Below, one piece after another: positions 1 to 11,900 of a stretch of 64,000 bases of DNA (the stretch's first letter is position 1; each line of letters opens with the position of its first letter). The notes beneath the pieces are model-generated. The model searched no databases, had not been told where the DNA came from, and worked only from the letters and a program-made list of their open reading frames with translations. Position numbers and translations under genes: made by a program. The DNA comes from Albula goreensis (Eukaryota; Chordata; Actinopteri; Albuliformes; Albulidae), in assembly GCA_022829145.1 (NCBI GenBank), contig CM040745.1, forward strand, positions 36,452,841 through 36,516,840, given 5' to 3'.

Positions 1-140
1 CCTCTCATGCAGTATGTTAAAAGCTCTGAGGGTTATTAGTTAACAGGATGAAGCCATGTTATGTTGTAGGACATTATAACAGATGCGGCGCGGCGATTCC
101 AGGGATCAAGACTGCGGGTGTTATTCGAATGCACGTCAGT

Positions 141-296
141 TAAGATCCAACTCAAAAGAAAAAAAAATTCATTTCCGGTGTGGAAAGAAAATTATGGCGG
201 TCGATGTGCTCATTAAGTTAAGATCCAACTCAAAAGAAAAAAACATTCATTTCCGGTGTGGAAAGAAAATTATGGCGGTCGATGTGCTCATTAAGA
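141..296. repeat. 78-bp tandem duplication, two copies
   Basis: Two units, 141-218 and 219-296, each begin TAAGATCCAACTCAAAAG. They differ at one base in the A-rich tract. The near-identity implies a recent duplication. Because 78 is a multiple of three, a short open frame crosses both copies, but it has no coding features. Confidence 0.95.
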
Positions 297-912
297 TTGT
301 TCTTGACCTGCGTGGGTTCTGAATTCTCCTTTTCGCTTGTTTTTGCCTCAGATAAAATGGTTTACTCACAGCTCTGGCATATGTGCTCCTGACATTAATA
401 ACTGTCGGCATGCCTTTTCCCGGATGCAGCTTTATAAAAACGTCAACATTGAGGAGACATTGATTCTTTAGCAGTCAATGTGACGCAGTCGAAATTCATG
501 ACGCATCACATGGGGTTACTGAAAAAGATTCCCAAGTCTTTATCGACAATAAACCTTCACGGTTGACTTGTTTACTCCAACAACATAGTGGAGGACCTTG
601 GAGTTGGGACTTGGGTTTGTAAATAATGTGTCGTGCGAACCCTTAGCTCTTGGGCCTGCTCCTCCTCGCTGAGCTCTGTGTCCCTGACGTGTCTGGAGGA
701 ATCTCTCGTGCAAGGAGATCTGAGGCAGGAGACAGCAGCGTGATGCGGGGTAATTGAATGAGACAGCCGTCTCTCTATAACAGGAAGCCGACTGACACAA
801 AGCTTCCTACCCGGCTTTGCTCTCCTAGTTATGGATTCAGAGACAGGCTAGGTGAGAAATGAAGGGCCTGATCACGGGTTTGAGGGCAGTGTGTCATACG
901 CCCCTTCCCCCC

Positions 913-946
913 ACCCCACCCATCCCATCCCATCCCATCCCCTCTT
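913..946. repeat. CCCAT simple repeat
   Basis: A short run of CCCAT/CCCAC pentamers in a C-rich context. Confidence 0.8.
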
Positions 947-2549
947 CTTCCTGAAAGTAGCTGGTGCAAATACGTCTGTTAAAATAAATGATGTCCACAT
1001 TCTGGGAACACTGGATTCTATTTCTAGGCCCATGTCTGGACTAACCTACAACCAGAGAAGTCCAGAGACAATGTGGGCCTTCTACAGCTTTGAGGGCAAA
1101 GACTAGGGCCCAGTCCAACATACCCAGTCTGTTACAGGGCATACACATCTCAATCAAAATGGACAATCAGTTACAACACAAGTTTCTTTGAGCATGTTCT
1201 ATTTTATTGGAGCCACACAAGATGGCCTTTGTCCTTAATTCTGACACAGAATTAGAATGAATGAATTGCATATGTCCTGCATTGTAATGCTTATTTGACT
1301 GAATCACACCGTAGGCTTGTTTGATTTGGTCCCAGCTGATATCTACGAGCTATTCCCCCGTGGTCTCATTTGCTGGATTCCAGAGCATTCGTTTCTGTAC
1401 AGTTGAGCCATATTCTTTGATTTCACAACAAAGACCCATTATCAGTACCACCACCTTGTACAAAAGATACTTTTATGAAAGAAAATCACAGGACGTAGAT
1501 CATACTCACCTGATGGTGGTTACGCATGACGTTCCTCTCACTCGGTTATATGTCAGTGCGGTCATGCCTTTGCAGGCAGCAGTAACACCTCGGTGGTTTG
1601 CAGATGAATGCTGCCATTGTTTTGCACTGACGGTGTACTTTTCTTTCCGATATTCCTGCTTTCATGGGACCATGCTCTCTGATGGACGGTCTTGTTAAAG
1701 GAAACGGCCCACGTAGTTCTGTGTATGTGGGTCTATGTGAATGATTTTGTGTTTGTGTGTGAGAGAGAGTGAGTGTGTTGAGAGTATGGGCTCAAGTATA
1801 CATAGACACAAAAATTCCTTTTTTAGCACTCATTTGCTTATTCAGCCATGTGTGAAGTCATTGCAATTTTTTTTGTAATTAGTAAATCCATTGCAAAACA
1901 AAAGATCACTCTGAACACTCACCTATCACTGACTGCTAGTTCTAATCCACATGCTTGATAAATTGAAAATACTAGTGCTTTATCACAATGTACTCTTATT
2001 TTGCCCATGCACCAATAAACCTCAATGGTAGCAAGGAGAAATGAGCCCCCCCCTTATTCACAGCCTTAGTTATGGTTGGGGGAACAAAATATTTCAAATT
2101 TGTTTTTGAAACATAATGAAAGTTAAAACTCACCCACATCATATTTTGACACATCCATGTTCATGTTCATTTGATGTATAAAAAATGAAAAGAAAAAAAT
2201 CTTTTCCCTCCTATTTTATATATGCCATATACTTTGATTGTCATATTTGAATAAATTCTCAATTAAAAATACATTTTTATGTAATAAAAATGGATTAGGA
2301 ATGCATCTCTATTAATACACTGTTAAAATGAGCCATCTTCATAGTCTCATCTTTTTCATTTAAGACTCTGTTTTGCTTGCTTGCATTCTCCATGCTAAAG
2401 GGGGTATGCCTGTATCATGCTTGAAAAAATATGGCAGTGTCTCTGCTTATTAATATGATTTAATTAAGTCTGTCAGTTCAGGAATCTCACCTGGTCCCTA
2501 GAGGAGTTTAGAGACAGGCAGTTTAGAGCGGACATACACCTGGGTAGTC

Positions 2550-2555
<6 letters not shown>

Positions 2556-2583
<28 letters not shown>
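2556..2583. repeat. (GT)n microsatellite
   Basis: An uninterrupted GT dinucleotide run of about 14 units. Confidence 0.95.
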
Positions 2584-3872
2584 GGAAGGTGAAAAAAAAG
2601 AACAGTAAGAAAAGTAAAAACCCTATTGTGCAAGAAAACTGAATATGAATTAGTGAAAATGTAACTGGAATGGAAGTACCAAAAGTACAAAAAATGCAAG
2701 TGCAACATGAAAGTTGATTCAAAGACACACAGTTACTGTATCCCAAAGATACAGAGAAGGATTTCCACAGACATGGTGCAGCCATTCAGAAGGTATTATC
2801 TCACAAATAGTTTTGGTTTGGATTCCAGCTTTGGGAATAGTGCGCAGTTAAGCGTCAGAGGACAGGGAGTTTAATGATAGAGGAAGTCTTCAAAATGACA
2901 GGCGTAGCCAGGCAGAACGTTTTCATTAAATATTCAGATGTTCTTAATGTGAGGTGGAACTAGGTTATGAAGAGATTTACAGGTAAGTAGGCAGCGCCTG
3001 TAATCGATCCTGATTTTGACAGAGCACAGTGTGAACCACAGGCATTATGAGACTGAAAGAGAGCTGGCGGTGTGTCGTCTTGACTCTGACCCAGTGTTTG
3101 CGCAGTGGGAAGGGTGCTGCATGAGTCGAGATGAAAGGAAATAAAGCAATGACCAGATTTTTCAATATAAGAGCGATTGTGATTGTGATAGAAAAAACAC
3201 GATTGAATGCTGATACATCTGAGGTGAATAGTTTCCAAATGAGAGTGTAATATTGTGGGTTATTGGAACGAGGGTATCAAAGGCTGCACTTGTGTAACAG
3301 AGCTAGGGGGTCTGAGAACTTGAGTCAGCAGCAATTGTGATATCGAACAGCTGTGAGGTTTTTCGCCATGCCCAAGAAGTCTTACAGTACCAATTTCCAG
3401 CGATGACAGACGATTGCAAATAAAACCGCTCTCAGATCTATGATTTCAGTCTATAATTTTTGCAACTTTGTCTTTTTTTTTTGGTGTTTCACATAACTTC
3501 ACATAATCCTTTCAAAGGCTTTTGTGTAAATGTAAGTATGCAATTACGCAATTCAGCTAATGTTTGATTACATCTTATGTGATAAGAATCCAAGTAAGAA
3601 TCCTTATTAAATAAGATTAGATTTAATGGAAAAGGAGGTATGTAGAATATGGTAAAAAAGAAAAAAAATTGTGCTGGAAAAACACTGAGCTGATAAAAAG
3701 GTTATCAGGTGCAAGTGAAAGAACAGAGACTAAACGAAAAGTACTAGTGGCACATACGGGATGAAGAAACTTGAATCATAGAAAAGATGAGGTTAGAAAT
3801 TGCAGGTGAATGTATGAGTAAGGAAAGTACGGCACTGATATCATGTCGGTAAAATTTTCACTATTTCCTCAG

Positions 3873-4031
3873 GTGATCCAGCAGCTGAGGCTGTCGCAGA
3901 ACAAGAGCGCCGCCCTGCAGGAGCTGCTGGAGTGGCGCAGGTCCGAGTGGCAGCACCTGGTCCACGGGGTGGAGCGTAACCCCGGCACCACCCCTCCCCC
4001 TCTCTGCAAGAGCCACTTCGCCTTTCCGTAA
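3873..4031 (+). CDS. myo16: terminal coding exon of a NYAP-family gene, probably myosin XVI
   Basis: A good acceptor (TTTCACTATTTCCTCAG, AG at 3871-3872) opens a 52-codon frame that starts at Val and stops at TAA 4029-4031. The peptide begins [20 protein letters not shown] and continues to a Pro-rich tail with PPPLCK. The amphipathic QQLR...LQELLEWRR part looks like the C-terminus of the NYAP/myosin-XVI family (PI3K-binding neuronal adaptors). Its codons are G+C-rich compared with the AT-rich surroundings, as expected for selected coding sequence. Synteny supports the choice: MYO16 neighbours IRS2, and paralogous NYAP2 neighbours IRS1. The remaining exons are not visible in this window. The family call rests on recognition from memory plus synteny, and the paralogue choice rests on the neighbour. 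Confidence 0.62.
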   Translation: MIQQLRLSQNKSAALQELLEWRRSEWQHLVHGVERNPGTTPPPLCKSHFAFP

Positions 4032-5905
4032 CGGACCCTCCTCCGTCAGCTGATCGCAGTCACTGACCGCAGCTGTTTCATCCATCCTCTCTCCTTCCCT
4101 CAGTCTCAGTCTGCTCTCTCCTGCTCTCCTTGAGCCAAACCTCCCTCTTTCTCTTTCTGTGACTCTTTAAATCTTCCCAATCCTCCTGCCCTTGATTCTG
4201 AGTGAAACCGAACCAGACCTCCTCTGGTCCTGTGGTCCTCTGGGTTGAAGTCCAACTGCAGCTCCGATAGCTAATGTTTATGAAGTGTGCTGGGCCAAAG
4301 CCTAGTCATTTAACACTAGGAATGACTAGGAACAGCGGGGAGAGAACTCTCTGACCCAACCCCCCCACCCACCCATGGTTAAAGAGCACAAGCGCCAGAC
4401 TGCTGGAACAGAGAGGTCTGACCAATTACTACCGGTGTCCACACAAGCACACCCACGCATGCATGCACACCCACCAATACCATGCATTTCCACAACTGCT
4501 CCAAAGAACGATCCCTCCCGTAAAACACACCTGGGGTAGTGCTGCTTTACATACACCTTAATGCCCTCTCACTTTATATTTTTCTACACACGATATCATG
4601 TTCAGTCGACACTCAAATGGTGCTGGATGTTGTTGAGCGACGGATGCGTCGTAGGTTTACGGGAAGGCGTTTACCATAAGCTCAGGTGCTTCTCCAAGTG
4701 TGGGTCAGAAGCACAGCTTCGCAGAAACACAGAGCCCACGTCAGAAAACTAGAGACCGGCTCTAGTACAAACACACACAATCCAACAAGCACTAGTGAAC
4801 AGCATTAACACACACACCAATGGTGCTTATGTAGGGTGCTGTGAAAGACCTGTTTCCTCCCTCGCGATCCTATCCGTGATAGTCGTACTATAAACTGGTA
4901 CAGACACTGACCATTCAGTCTTTTATATCTGTTTTTCATCTCTGCAAATAATACATGCCAAATGCCAGAGAACAGAGAGAACCTTGAACACATGTAGGGA
5001 CAAATCTATCCACAAACACTGCATTTGAGCAGTGTGATCTGTGAGAATGAAACACAAGAGGTGCTGACATCTTGTTGATTTCAACTGTTATTCATTGTTT
5101 ATGAGAGTCATGAGAATCTGACACGTACAGAGTCATATATAACGGCACATACAGGTATACTCTGTTTAACTTTTCCTTATTTAGCAGTGTGTTGCTATAA
5201 TGCTGTTTCCTTGATGTGAAAATGAGTTGCCTTTTTTTTTTCTTTAAGAAAAGCTGGATCCAATTCTAAATGCTAAAAAGTCTGGAATTACTATGATTGT
5301 TGATCCACATTCTCAGTTGGTGAAATAAGACAATTTTGTTTTTGTTGTTTGGTTAATTGGGACTTCTTGATGAAAGCCAAACATTTGTGGGACATTTGTA
5401 ATATAGAATGACCAACTGGAATCGTCAAGATAATTTGCTAAAATAAATTAAGCCGGGGAACCAGGTGCACAATATTGTTAGCTAGCTAACATGAAAAAAG
5501 CATTTCATACTACCATTGTTATGCAAATATTGTGTTGATTGTTTAACAAAGAAAATGGCTCATGCATTATATATGACCTGAAGGATTGTTTTATTAGAGA
5601 TGTATCTCTGTTAGTTCAGGATTAAAGTGATCCCCTTCGTGTTTTTTTTTTTCATTTAACATGCTATTGTACTTGTACACATCCTCCATGCTAAATGGGG
5701 TATACCTGTATATCTCTGCACACACTCATGGATATATACCTACAGTGTTCATGAAAAGGGGGATTTGTGACCTTTCTAATAGGGTGTCAATCCTGAATCT
5801 AAAGCACAAACCACCATGTTGTTAAACCAGTACTGTTCATTCCCCTTCAAAAACCACAATGCTGTCTGCTCATTCGGACCACAGTGGTTTTCATGGGGTG
5901 AAACT

Positions 5906-6060
5906 GGGGCCCATATTCACTAAGCCTCTTGGAATAGGAGTGCTGTTCTAGGATCAGGTGCCCCCTGTGTATATCTTATCCTAATCCATTATGAGATGAA
6001 AGGCTAAACTGATCCTAGACCAGCATTCCTATGCTAATATGCTACATGAATGCAGGCCCT
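5906..6060. mobile_element. palindromic MITE-like element
   Basis: The left end (GGGGCCCATATTCAC, then CTAGGATCAG) is matched in inverted order by the right end (CTGATCCTAG ... GCAGGCCCT). The outer arms are about 50 bp each around a short centre. I recognise this foldback family from fish genomes. It has no coding capacity, and the right arm is the more diverged. Confidence 0.7.
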
Positions 6061-7105
6061 GCTCTGTAAATACAGTAACCTGCAGATGGTTGTTTCTCTT
6101 TGCCAAATGCACTAATGAAATGATAGTCGTAAGGCAAACAGCATCCGAAATGGAGGAGCTTGTACAGCAGGAGGTCTGCAGATGGCCTTGCCTTGGAACT
6201 GCAAAGACCAACAGGACTGTTAGCTTCTGTCCTGTGAATATAATTTTATTATGGGAAAACAGTATATTGTAGTGTACTGAAACACTGCAACTGTGAAGCT
6301 CTTCCAGGGTCACAGTGAATTCAGTTCTGTGGAAACTGTGTTGTTCAGTTGGCCAGGGAGGCCACAATTGCACAAAGTCCACGCAAAGCACATGTTAGAA
6401 ACTCAACTGTGCATGTACAGCCAACCTTATGTATATTTGATCATATAGAGACAAAGCTTATCAAGACATTGCACTGTTTCCAACAGAATAACCTTCTCAT
6501 GCATACAAGTGTGTTGAGTTTTATGCCAAGTTTATAAAAAAATTGTGTACAAGATAGCTTAGCATTGTTACTGAATCTCTAGTGTTAGTCTCTGACAACT
6601 GGAGGCCACAGCAGCTCAAGTTGTGATCCCTTAATTGGGCAGTATGGCTTTGGATTGGCCGCTCCAGGCTAGGTGATGGTCTCTGATTGGCCGCCACACC
6701 ACAACAGTACTGCTGAGCAGGGTCCTGAAACAGACGTTTGACGAAAGTATAATAGTTTTGGTAATAATGGAGACATACTTGGGGTCCATACTCAGCTAGA
6801 TGCAGTGATGCATGATGGGAGCTGACAGAACTCTCCTTAGCAACAGGAGCTGTGGGAATCATGCTATCCTGCACTGTAAGACAGTCAGAGAGTAGCCACA
6901 GTGGCCGCAACACGCTGTACTCTTTGCTAAAGCCTCACCAGTGAGAGTCCATAGCAACAAAGCACACCATAGACTTCTGTATTTCCCTTACGTTTTTACA
7001 GCTAATTCTAGAAAATGCAAAAAAAGGGAAAACATCCCCAGAGCACAAGAATATATACCTGCAAATGCATACATATATACATGTGCTCATGGGAAAAAAG
7101 ACCCC

Positions 7106-8283
7106 GGGGCCTCGTTTATAAACAGTGTGTATGAAGACACAGTACTTCATTATAAACCACACACGTGTATGTTCTCCCATAAAAACGAATGATATTTTGA
7201 TGCCGAAACTTGCATGGAGGCCTTCCCTGAGATTGTACGCGGTCCAGATCGTGCAGACGTGCATTTTCCATGTGATTCAGTACGGCTTTGCGGGGAAGAG
7301 GTGTGACTCTTGTTTCTTGACAGTCACTGCCAGAATGTTCTGGTTGGAAAATCCTTTTTATTTGACTTTTACAGTGAGCTGCGTTTTATATGGAACTCCT
7401 TGTGCCAGCAGGGGAAAAAATGTTATACTATACGTATACATTCCAATAATAAATTACAGAACAACTAGGTTGGGCTGTTTTAGACATAAATTTCGTATTG
7501 TGAGCGTTACCTAATAATGATGTTTCCATTCCAGGTACAAAATGTTATAACTAGATGTATATGTTAATAAATGTGTAGATTGTACAAATGCAGTTTTGCT
7601 AGACATACAGATTGTCTTAAAATGAATCGTTTAGCATATTTAAGCAAGATTGTAAATGAATCCCAACTCTCAAAATCTAGTATTTTATGATAATCACTTG
7701 TAGCGGAAAATGAAAAATGCATGAGATTATCAGTAATGAGTTTGTAAGAATACGCTCATTACCAATTCTCAGAAATAGAGATAGGTTCCTCTCATTAAGT
7801 CACATGTTATCTTCAGGTATTATAACTGAAAGAGGTGTCCCAGTTCCAGGTGTCCCAGGTGTCCCTCTTGCAAGTGGTACTGGTTTTTACTCACAAAAAT
7901 GTCAAATTTGGGGAGTATCTGGCTCTGTGGTGTTGTAAAATAAAAGCACAAGCATGCTCGGAGATATTGAGCTTAGACACTGCAGGAATATTGAAACTTT
8001 TATTTAAATCATTTTAAATTGCGCTCTTGCTTTTGCACCATTGCCTTTTTAAAGTGGCAGTACTGCTTTTATAGCTTTGAGCTAAATGGATTGAAAGATA
8101 ATAATAGTGTTTCCTTGGCAAAATTCAAATGTGTATATATGATTATGACTCCAGTTTTAAACTGTTTAATGATAGGAATACAGGTTTGGTTGATACCAGA
8201 ATTCATGTGTACTTGAAAAATTGAAAGTCATTTTAAACTCAGATTTATCTCTGTTTATTCACACAATTGATAAACGAGGCCCC
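7106..8283. mobile_element. non-autonomous DNA element with GGGGCCTCGTTTAT ends
   Basis: The left end GGGGCCTCGTTTATAAA is repeated in inverse orientation at the right end, where the reverse complement reads GGGGCCTCGTTTATCAA. A shared GTGTG follows on each side. The interior of about 1.15 kb has no transposase-like frame. No obvious target-site duplication is visible. It may consist of two nested or juxtaposed elements. Confidence 0.5.
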
Positions 8284-8902
8284 TACCGCAACTGCATGAA
8301 TGTTAACCGGTTCAGACTTCTACAGTAGATCCTTGTGATCACGAAGACGATCCAGCCGAGATCTCCACAGTAGATCCCTGCTATCCCCAAGCGTGAATCC
8401 ACTCAGATCTATACTATAGAACGACATGGTCGTGAAAACCGAGCTCATATCCCGTGTGGTCCTTTTTTTTTTGTTTTTGGCGTGTAACGTTGTCATTTAC
8501 GTAATGATGTGATCGCTTATGGGTGCTAATACTTCGCTCACGGGTGAAGCACAGTCTTGCCCTGCTTTGCCCACACTGTTACCCAAAGAATGGCCTTTCC
8601 TGTAGAACGTTATCCCCAGGGTCTGCCATACTGAGAACAGCAGAGACTTTGTATCGGGGCAGCTCTATTCTACATACAGAGTCCACGCACATTGCTGTAA
8701 TGACATGCCATACTGTGTGTTAGTACAATTACGATGAATTTTATGTGTTTTGCCGCTTTTTTGTTGTTGTAGCTTTTCCCTCTTTTTTTTATAAATTAAA
8801 TACGACTTTTTGTTCCATATAAATGTCTGTGGAGGGGAAAATGATCTGTGTCATTGTGTACCTTGTTTTCGCCATTTTATATATGATGAATACCTGTACA
8901 GC

Positions 8903-8908
8903 AATAAA
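8903..8908 (+). promoter_or_regulatory. candidate polyadenylation signal AATAAA
   Basis: AATAAA is preceded by TACCTGTACAGC and followed within 15-40 nt by GU/U-rich sequence (GCTGTGTCACTTCCTGTTTCC), a good polyadenylation context. Assigning it to myo16 is inference from strand and position. Confidence 0.4.
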
Positions 8909-8930
8909 GCACAGCTGTGTCACTTCCTGT

Positions 8931-11900
8931 TTCCTGTCAATTCATCTTGGTGCGGGAAAAGCCAGCTCTGCTATTGCACAACCCCTTTCCTCCACACACA
9001 GCCTCGTTACTTCTGATCTGAGATCAGGATGATCAAGACATCAGCTTCTTACGGCCAAAGTCATTTTATAACAAGCCACTAAATGATGCAGGGAACAGAG
9101 TTAATGTATTGTTACAGAGTGGATTAAAGAAAATCTACCCCCTCAGACTTTTCTGCAGAAGAACAGGGAGTCTCAAAGCCATGCAAGCTTGCAAATGAAT
9201 GGGAAAGGGAAAAAGTACAGTGTCAGTTTCCTGTTTATGCCCATACTAACGCTCCTCGGTAAACCACGGTAGGAATGTGCTCCATGAGTTCAGCTGGTAT
9301 AAGCTGATTACCCTGCAATCGCTTCGAGGCTGTAAAGTCGAGAAATTTCTCATAAAACCGTATCCTGCGCCGAGGAGGCCCAGAGCTGATGAGACATGAA
9401 GGTTGCCCGTAACGGCTCTCGAAGCCGGCCCGCGCGTTGACAGGATTTTATCCTCGGTGTTTCCCGAGACGCATTCAGTCACGCCTGCATTCAAGGATTT
9501 CTGTCAATGAATTCAGACCCTTTCATTGTGACAACAAAGATGGCTGCCGGCTGCCCCAGACAATAAAACTCCTTCAAGTTCTGCTTGCGAAATTTCAAAA
9601 GACTTCTTCATCAAAACAATATTTTTAGTGTTCCCAGGCCCCTGCTTAGACACCCTGGAGATGTTGAGACTACTGGCTCGTTAAGCCCTGCTCATACTTG
9701 AACATGTACTAACGGTTATGGCCGTGGCGATGCAACTGCGATCAAAGTAGCTGTCTGCAACGACTGCAATGCATCTGACTACACGCAGCCTTGATCTGTG
9801 ACAGTGCGGTATTTAGCAGAAGAATTTTATTACAACTTTTGATTAAAACAATGGAGGGCCATGTGTTTTGAGGCTGTTTTTCTGATTTGCGTCTTAAACA
9901 CTTGCACATGTTCAATAAACTCCTTCTTACTTCCTTTAGCCCAACCCACATTCATAAAATGCTGGTTAATGATCAATAATATATGAATATTATAATTAAT
10001 ATTTCTGGGTATGACTATGTGTGCCCTTCATGTTCCCACAATTCCTAGTTATACAGGGAAAGAAACATTGCAAACCTGTCTGCCGAAAAGCTCCTCCCAC
10101 AGCACTGACAGAGGAAAGACATTTCACAAACCCCAGTGAGGAGTTGCAGTAAGCTGTCAATCACTGACTTATTTTAACCAATCAAAAGATCTGTACTCTA
10201 CACAGAAAAACAGTGATTGGCAGAAAATCTGCGTGTTCCTGGTAGTTAATGGTAGCTCTTCCCATTGCTGGGTCCATGGCAGCACAATGTACCTTCGTTT
10301 ACCCACAGGTAAAGAGAGCAATTCTCAAATGTCCAATCAGATTTGAGGCTGTGTCTCTGAAGCTTGACCACTGCAGAGGTCAGTGAACATACAGCACTTC
10401 TCCAACCTGGAAGAAGGAGAAAACAAGTGGACTCTATGAATATAGATATATATTAAAGACTATATTAAAGACTGCAAGCTCCGCTTTGCAGATCTTTTGA
10501 GCTGCTAATTCACTATTGTTTTCTGAGAACATCTGTGAAGATTACAGTACCTGAGGTTATACCTTGCTCTTCACACTGGTACCATATCTATCAGGCTACA
10601 AAGGGTGTTCAACACTTGAGATGTGATGAGAGCTATTTCGGTGACGCTAGCCTGATGAATCCAGCACAGTTCTCCAGTATTCGGAGCCAACTCAGTGTTT
10701 ACCAGAGAGGGCCAATAGACCATGCTGTTTACAGACCTCCTTCTTTCAGGCCGCTAACACCTTACGCAAATGATATGTTCAGTCGAGACAGCCCCTTTTT
10801 CATTTAAATGAATGCCAAAAGGTCAAAGAAGACAAATCATTATGCCGTACATTTTTGAATTTCAGCTCTTCCCAGCAGAATATTTCTCATTAATTAGGCA
10901 GAGTCGGGAGTCCGGCAGGCCCGAGAACATGTCCTTGGGGTACTACCATGTTTAAGCAATGCTGCAAATCCACGGTGCCTTCCTTATCCCTCTTTGTCAT
11001 CTGCATGTTTGCATGTAGCGATCCTGTGCATTACAACAGCCGTAGAACTGATTCATGGCTGAACAGTGAAATCAAACGTTCGCGCTGTGCGTTCTTCACG
11101 GACCGAGACGGCGATCCCACAAACCGTAGGAGTCTCTGTAGTCCTCAGCGTGAACGCTACCGTAGCCTGCAAAATAAATATGTATGTCTTTCCTTCATGC
11201 GGCTTTCATGGTAATCCATGCACTGAGGTCTTGCTGGCTGTTTGATCCGCTGATAGTTTCTCTCTCACCACTCCATATCTCCTGGAAATCTTGTTTTTTC
11301 CAGCCACATGGAGTCACAAGTTTTTTATTTAAAGGCCAGAAGTTTAGGTGGTCTGTAGATTGAGCTTTGGATCGAATGGAGATAGGGCTGCTCATTGCAA
11401 GTCTCAAAGAGAACCTGTGAGCATTTTCTTATTAATTGTATTAGTGTTAGAGTAATTTATTCTTTTCCCATAAGGGTTAAATTATGTTTAGGTCTGCTGA
11501 TTAGGAAAGCCATGGAAGAGAACTATGCCACTCTAACAAATACTGTACGAAATTCTCAGATTTCTATACACAGCAATAAGTCTCCAATAACACCAGGCTT
11601 TATCTTAGTGTTCATGAAATCACACTTGAATCCATTTAGCAGAGTGTATGGAGGTGTTATCATATTGGACCATGGGAACATCTTGAGGAAACAATGCTTG
11701 CGGTATAATGTACACCTGGTCACCTATAATGGCTCGATACTCCTTGGCCATTATTCCACCACACAGAATAATAATTAGAGAAAATGGCTCCATGTAGATG
11801 GCTTCCCATACTATGACAGGTCTACCACTATGTTTGACAGACAATGTGGGCTGAGAGCTGCCTTTTGTTTTCATTTGGTTTTAATATGTTTCGACTCTTT

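Larger units (their letters stand above)
1..3872 (+). other. probable last intron of myo16
   Basis: I see no coding exon in this stretch. Open frames of up to 125 codons have no recognisable domain and normal non-coding composition. It contains a 78-bp tandem duplication (141-296), a CCCAT-rich simple repeat (913-946), a GT microsatellite (2556-2583), a segment near 2300-2420 repeated around 5600-5720, and a 2850-3360 stretch that resembles an old dispersed repeat. Intron status follows from the acceptor at 3872. Confidence 0.5.
4032..8930 (+). other. probable myo16 3' UTR and downstream sequence
   Basis: The stretch from the TAA to about 8.93 kb contains no convincing coding frame. It begins with a pyrimidine-rich run (4080-4170) and becomes AT-rich. 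It contains a palindromic MITE (5906-6060) and a 1.18-kb element with GGGGCC-type ends (7106-8283). A candidate polyadenylation signal lies at 8903-8908. The UTR could end earlier at weaker AATAAA motifs, for example near 5444, so the 3' end is uncertain. Confidence 0.35.

Noticed and set aside
2498-2785. 95-codon minus-strand frame containing a His-Thr run
   Set aside because: The HTHTHT run is the translated GT microsatellite, and no gene structure accompanies it.
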